From NCBI GenBank assembly GCA_034421095.1, contig DAOUKR010000026.1, forward strand, positions 124,001-188,000: 64,000 nt of DNA. The letters are read 5' to 3'. Positions within the stretch are counted from its first letter, which is position 1. Every line of letters begins with the position of its first letter. Shown here one piece after another: positions 60,688 to 64,000 of this stretch. Made by a program: the position numbers and the translations under genes. Below the pieces are notes generated by a model. That model was not told the DNA's origin. It did no database searches and worked only from the letters and a program-made list of their open reading frames with translations. The stretch is from JAGWBG01 sp034421095 (GTDB lineage: Bacteria; Chloroflexota; Dehalococcoidia; Lucifugimonadales; JAGWBF01).

Positions 60688-61736
60688 GATTCTACCTGCA
60701 TACTATTGACGGTCTCGGACAAGCTTTCGGTGTAAGGCTCCCGCACTACGCCCTTCTCGGTAACTATAGCTGTGATGTACTGATGGGGCGTTATGTCAAA
60801 GGCGGGGTTTCTAACGTCAATGCCTTCCGGAGCAGTTTGCGTGCCGCTGAACCGGGTCACCTCCTCGGCTCGCCTTTCCTCAATAGGTATCTCGTTACCG
60901 GACGGTATGCTCAAGTCCACCGTGCTGGTCGGTGCGGCCACGTAGAAGGGTATACTGTTCTCTCTGGCTATCACGGCGAGGGAGTATGTACCTATCTTGT
61001 TGGCGACGTCGCCGTTGGCAGCGATGCGGTCGGCACCAACTATGGCACAACTCACCTCGCCACGACTCATCAGCAGCCCGGCACTTGAATCCACGATGAG
61101 GGTGGAAGGTATTCCCAACTGCACCAGTTCCCATGAGGTGAGACGCGCACCCTGAAGGAACGGCCGGGTCTCGGTATTGAAGACGTGGAAACGCTTCCCG
61201 GTTTCCCATCCGGCCCTGATTACCCCCAAAGCCGTCCCATAGCCTGCCGTAGCAAGCGCTCCCGTATTGCAGTGGGTCAGGACAGCTCCGCCATCGGGCA
61301 TAAGCTCAACGCCATATTTGCCCATGCGCCGGTTTATCTCCACGTCCTCTTCCTGGATGCGCTGTGCCTCGGCTAGGAGCCGTGGCCTTATCATGTCCAG
61401 GTCAGGCTCGGACTCGGCCACGTCTATCATCCGCTGAACGGCCCAGGTTATGTTCACGGCGGTTGGTCTGGCCGAGGCTATCTCGTCGCCCAACTCGGCC
61501 AGTCGGGCCAGTAATTCCCGGCGACTTGTGGCCTGGATTTCCCTGGCAGACATGGCTACGGCATAGGCGGCGGCGACCCCTATGGCCGGCGCGCCGCGGA
61601 CCTGCATCTCCGCGATGGCCTTTACCACTTCCTTGTAGTGGCCCAACTCCAGGGGAGTCTGCTCCACCGGAAGCTTGGTCTGATCCAGCAGTCTCAGCTT
61701 TCCATTGGCCCACTCTATAGCCTTCACCTCGGCCAT
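60684..61736 (-). CDS. mtnA: methylthioribose-1-phosphate isomerase
   Basis: 350 residues, eIF2B-like fold. Typical segments: RGAPAIGVAAAYAVAM, LTHCNTGALATAGYGTALGV with the catalytic Cys, VDSSAGLLMSRGEVSCAIVG, ADRIAANGDVANKIGTYSLA and FYVAAPTSTVD. It converts MTR-1-P to methylthioribulose 1-phosphate. The ATG at 61736 has GGGAGA 7 bases upstream; an in-frame TTG at 61754 is less likely. It is the first gene after the SAM riboswitch and terminator. Confidence 0.96.
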   Translation of the reverse strand: MAEVKAIEWANGKLRLLDQTKLPVEQTPLELGHYKEVVKAIAEMQVRGAPAIGVAAAYAVAMSAREIQATSRRELLARLAELGDEIASARPTAVNITWAVQRMIDVAESEPDLDMIRPRLLAEAQRIQEEDVEINRRMGKYGVELMPDGGAVLTHCNTGALATAGYGTALGVIRAGWETGKRFHVFNTETRPFLQGARLTSWELVQLGIPSTLIVDSSAGLLMSRGEVSCAIVGADRIAANGDVANKIGTYSLAVIARENSIPFYVAAPTSTVDLSIPSGNEIPIEERRAEEVTRFSGTQTAPEGIDVRNPAFDITPHQYITAIVTEKGVVREPYTESLSETVNSMQVES

Positions 61737-61769
61737 GAAGCTGTCTCCCGCCAAGATAAAAATTGCATA

Positions 61770-61797
61770 TAAAAAGCTTCCTTAGCGAAGGAAGCTT
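61770..61797 (-). terminator. intrinsic terminator in the mtnA leader
   Basis: On the minus strand: a perfect 10-base stem AAGCTTCCTT / AAGGAAGCTT, loop CGCT, followed by a T-run (TTTTTAT). It lies between the SAM riboswitch and mtnA, the expected expression platform: SAM binding favours termination. Confidence 0.9.
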
Positions 61798-61814
61798 AAT
61801 TCATGCTAACTAAG

Positions 61815-61944
61815 CCCCCCTCATCTTTCCCCGAACCTTCGGGGCCGAAATTAGCACCGTGTCGTGTCATGGGCCTCTGCCATGACCCCGACCGGTTGCC
61901 CGGCTTCTCAGGGTCGTTCCCTCTGCCTCTCTGGATAAGGTGGG
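61815..61944 (-). ncRNA. SAM-I (S-box) riboswitch
   Basis: Reading the minus strand from 61944: P1 strand CCCACCTTATC, then the S-box core CAGAGAGGCAGAGGGA, ACGACCCTGAGAAGCCGGGC, AACC, a P3 arm, the GGTGCTAATTTC segment, a CCCCGAA/TTCGGGG hairpin, AAAGATGAGGGGGG closing P1 with 9-10 pairs. Kink-turn, pseudoknot and SAM-binding sequences all match the S-box pattern as I know it. It should turn off the mtnA-mtnP operon at high SAM. Confidence 0.95.
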
Positions 61945-61973
61945 TTTACTTTATGCGATTTTATTCACAAACC

Positions 61974-62002
61974 ATATTACTAGGGCCTGGCTGACCTGTC
62001 AA
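61974..62002 (-). promoter_or_regulatory. promoter of the SAM-cycle operon
   Basis: On the minus strand TTGACA (62002-61997), 17-base spacer, TAATAT (61979-61974). The transcript would begin near 61967, about 23 bases before riboswitch P1. Nothing coding is seen in 61737-62142 besides this leader. Confidence 0.8.
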
Positions 62003-62142
62003 GTCGAGCCAGCGGGCTACCCGCTCAAGCAGCAATGCCAACGGGACACCCTGCCTGCTCGCTGCCCTCGATCCCCCGTGGAATCGAGCGCCACGGCTGC
62101 AAGTGACCCGTTGGGACGTTATCGTTTGAAATTATGGCTACT

Positions 62143-62379
62143 TTAGCCCGCTGCTGCGGCTTGCTTTCGTGCGTCCCTCCAGCCTGAACCGCCGCACTTC
62201 CAGCACCTTGAAGTGCCCTGCTTTCCCTTTCCCCCGCACTGGGCGCAAATGGTAGACGGTGGCGCTACCAACACTTTGCCCTGGCTCCCGCATGGTCTAC
62301 ACGGGTTTGATGAAACCTCTCCTGTCCCTTCACATAGAGCACAGGCTTCCGGGGTATAGCCTGCATTTGCTTGTGCCAT
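62143..62379 (-). CDS. small DnaJ-type zinc-finger (CxxCxGxG) protein
   Basis: A 78-residue protein with four CxxCxGxG motifs: CALCEGTG, CRPCGSQG, CAQCGGKG, CWKCGGSG, the same number as a DnaJ central domain. J domain and the substrate-binding half are absent. Such free-standing zinc domains may bind unfolded protein or act as thiol carriers; the role is unknown. GGAGGGAAATAGG stands before the ATG. It lies between a small gene and the SAM riboswitch, same strand. Confidence 0.8.
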   Translation of the reverse strand: MAQANAGYTPEACALCEGTGEVSSNPCRPCGSQGKVLVAPPSTICAQCGGKGKQGTSRCWKCGGSGWRDARKQAAAAG

Positions 62380-62519
62380 CCTATTTCCCTCCGTTGCAGC
62401 AGATTCTCAACGTGACGGATGTTGTGATAGATGCGACAGGATTACAGTATACGTCAGGTTTTGGCACTTTACAACCGTTCCACGGTTACCTTCTAGGGCT
62501 AGCCCATTAGTGAAAACGT

Positions 62520-62575
62520 CTTCGCCGTTGCGGCCTTGAGCCGGAATCCAGACTCCAAAGAAAGCGGGAGTGGCC
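62520..62575. repeat. short dispersed palindromic repeat, copy F
   Basis: TTGCGGCCTTGAGCCGGAAT followed by CCAGACTCC and an AAAGCGGGAGTGGC end, degenerate relative of units at 10.6, 16 and 29.6 kb. The 62380-62616 gap holds nothing else I can name. Confidence 0.5.
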
Positions 62576-62616
62576 AAGGGTGGGGCAATTCAAGTGCGAT
62601 AGCTCTGCGGTAGCCC

Positions 62617-62790
62617 TCACTCACCCTCCTGTATGGTGACGGCGATTCTCCGGGGCGGGTTTTGGCCCAGGAACCACTTCTGGACGTAGATGGTGCCGAT
62701 GGCCGGGGGTTTACCGTCCGCCTCCTCCTGGTAGCGGACGGTGTTCTTGGTCTCTCGTTCGATGGTGAAATTTATAGTCTGCACTTCCAT
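62617..62790 (-). CDS. 57-residue conserved-looking small protein
   Basis: A short frame with AGGAGG 10 bases before its ATG: MEVQTINFTIERETKNTVRY, then a Glu-rich turn and IGTIYVQKWFLGQNPPRRIA, ending VTIQEGE. It predicts as a small beta-sheet protein with alternating hydrophobic residues. I do not know its function or family. Good ribosome site and codon use support a real gene. The 62791-62886 intergenic region separates it from the divergent hydantoinase gene. Confidence 0.65.
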   Translation of the reverse strand: MEVQTINFTIERETKNTVRYQEEADGKPPAIGTIYVQKWFLGQNPPRRIAVTIQEGE

Positions 62791-62840
62791 GCAGTCCGTC
62801 CTCCTGTAGTAATAGTATGAGGTTAGTATAGCACTGGTGT

Positions 62841-62846
62841 TATAAT
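62841..62846 (+). promoter_or_regulatory. -10 box of the hydantoinase gene (tentative)
   Basis: A consensus TATAAT 41 bases before the ATG. The position 17 bases upstream reads TGAGGT, a poor -35. Confidence 0.35.
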
Positions 62847-62886
62847 TTAGATGTTCCCTCTTTTATGTGTTTAAGAAAGGTGCTTT

Positions 62887-64000
62887 ATGTCTGAGATAGT
62901 AATCGGCATAGACGTCGGTGGCACGTTCACCGATTTCGCTGTCTTGAAGGATGGACAAATTATCGTGCACAAGCTGCCCTCCTCCCCCGCTGACCCCTCA
63001 CGGAGCATACTTCAGGGCATAGAGGAGTTGGAAGTCGGGGGTGACAACTCGGGAGAACAGGGACTCTTCGTCCACGGCTCCACGGTGGCGACCAACGCAC
63101 TGCTGGAGGGTAAGGGGGGCCGCACCGCTCTGGTGACCACCCAGGGCTTTGAGGACGTGCTTGAAATAGGAAGGCAGAGCAGGTCCGAGCTTTACGACCT
63201 GATGCTGGAACGGCCCCCTGTACTGGTCCCCAGGGAGCTTCGTCATGGAATAAAGGAGCGGGTGGACTACGCCGGTGCTGTTCTGACCTCGCCCTCGCCA
63301 GAGGACCTGGACGCTGTGGCCAGAGCCATAGAAGCGGCGGGCGTTGAGGCGGTGGCCGTATCCCTCCTCTTCTCCTTTCTGAATCCCCTTCACGAGGAGA
63401 TGCTGCGGGAGGCCCTGGAACAACTGGGTGCCAAGCCTTTCCTCTCCATATCCAGCCATGTGTTGCCCGAGTTCCGGGAGTACGAGCGCACCAGCACCAT
63501 CGTAGTCAACGCCTACGTAGGTCCTGTTATGGCCCGGTATCTGGCCAATCTTGAGAGGGCCCTGGGTAGCGGGCTGCGCATCATGCAGTCCTCGGGCGGC
63601 AGCATAATCGCTTCCCTGGCCGCATCCCAGCCCGTGCGTACCGTGTTGAGCGGCCCTGCCGGCGGTGTGGTAGGTGCCTTCTACACCGGCTCTCTGGCAG
63701 GCTACAAAGACATCATAACCCTGGACATGGGTGGCACATCTACCGATGTCTCCCTTTGCCCTGGCAGGATAAAGGAGACCACGTCATCCGTGCTGGGTGG
63801 ATACCCCATCAGCGTGCCCATGATTGAGATACACAGTGTAGGTGCCGGGGGAGGCTCCATCGCACGAGTTGACGAGGGAGGCGCGCTGCTGGTGGGTCCC
63901 CAGTCTGCCGGAGCCGACCCCGGCCCCGCCTGCTATGGGAAAGGCGACAGCATTACCGTTACCGATGCCAATCTGGTCTTGGGAAGACTGCAACCTGAGC
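62887..64000 (+). CDS. N-methylhydantoinase A / acetone-carboxylase-like subunit (HyuA), 3' end outside window
   Basis: The first 371 codons of a protein normally near 680 residues. The N-terminal ASKHA ATPase motif VIGIDVGGTFTDFAVLKDG is followed by HGSTVATNALLEGKGGRTAL (20), QGFEDVLEIGRQ, RELRHGIKERVDYAG, EYERTSTIVVNAYVGPVM, SGGSIIASLAASQPVRTVLS (20), GPAGGVVGAF, LDMGGTSTDVSLC and SVGAGGGSIARVDEGG, AGADPGPACYG. It works with HyuB in ATP-dependent hydantoin or oxoproline hydrolysis. AAGAAAGG precedes the ATG. The window ends before the last domain. Confidence 0.93.
   Translation, partial: MSEIVIGIDVGGTFTDFAVLKDGQIIVHKLPSSPADPSRSILQGIEELEVGGDNSGEQGLFVHGSTVATNALLEGKGGRTALVTTQGFEDVLEIGRQSRSELYDLMLERPPVLVPRELRHGIKERVDYAGAVLTSPSPEDLDAVARAIEAAGVEAVAVSLLFSFLNPLHEEMLREALEQLGAKPFLSISSHVLPEFREYERTSTIVVNAYVGPVMARYLANLERALGSGLRIMQSSGGSIIASLAASQPVRTVLSGPAGGVVGAFYTGSLAGYKDIITLDMGGTSTDVSLCPGRIKETTSSVLGGYPISVPMIEIHSVGAGGGSIARVDEGGALLVGPQSAGADPGPACYGKGDSITVTDANLVLGRLQPE

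Noticed and set aside
62887..64000. Truncated hydantoinase pseudogene
   Set aside because: The frame is open to the last base; it is simply cut by the window end.

Overview
The window is a GC-rich bacterial chromosome segment that most resembles a Chloroflexota genome, probably from the Dehalococcoidia/SAR202 side. This rests on the suite of luciferase-like and deazaflavin-type oxidoreductases, the insertion in ribosomal protein S12, the mycobacterial-type inositol lipid genes and the many palindromic intergenic repeats. It is an inference: no rRNA gene is present to settle it. TTG and GTG starts behind good Shine-Dalgarno sites are common, and TAA, TAG and TGA are all used as stops.

Layout. 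1-10.6 kb: catabolic and redox genes (VOC proteins, a DUF385 reductase, two luciferase-like oxidoreductases, a D-aminoacylase-type amidohydrolase, an MDR dehydrogenase) with recN. 10.6-16.5 kb: an island of dispersed palindromic repeats, three tRNAs (Leu-GAG, Cys-GCA, Leu-TAA) and two secreted or surface proteins, one cadherin-like and one collagen-like. 16.5-19.4 kb: a three-gene cassette for inositol phospholipids and their mannosylation (inositol-phosphate synthase, PimA-like glycosyltransferase, CDP-alcohol phosphatidyltransferase). 19.5-31.8 kb: protein disulfide oxidoreductase, ribH, sufU, an orphan lipoprotein with a flippase-like membrane protein, tatD, duplicated Uma2 genes, a geranylgeranyl-reductase family gene interrupted by an in-frame TGA, pstB-phoU and others.

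32.3-53.1 kb is the ribosomal supercluster, all on the plus strand: rpsL-rpsG-fusA, the S10/spc run to secY-adk-map-infA-rpmJ, then rpsM-rpsK-rpsD-rpoA-rplQ-truA-rplM-rpsI. tuf and rpmD are absent from their usual places. L5, L6 and RpoA carry low-complexity extensions.

53.1-61.7 kb, on the minus strand, is an S-adenosylmethionine cycle operon (mtnA, mtnP, rhodanese, PfkB kinase, ahcY, metK) followed by phosphohexomutase and phosphoglucose/phosphomannose isomerase genes. It is preceded by a clear promoter, a SAM-I (S-box) riboswitch and an intrinsic terminator. The window ends inside an N-methylhydantoinase A-like gene.

The most unusual item is the geranylgeranyl reductase gene (26887-28029). 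A TGA stands exactly where the family has its conserved cysteine, the reading frame continues intact to a full-length protein, and a small stem-loop of bacterial SECIS type lies at a suitable distance. It is either an unrecognised selenoprotein or a very fresh nonsense mutation.
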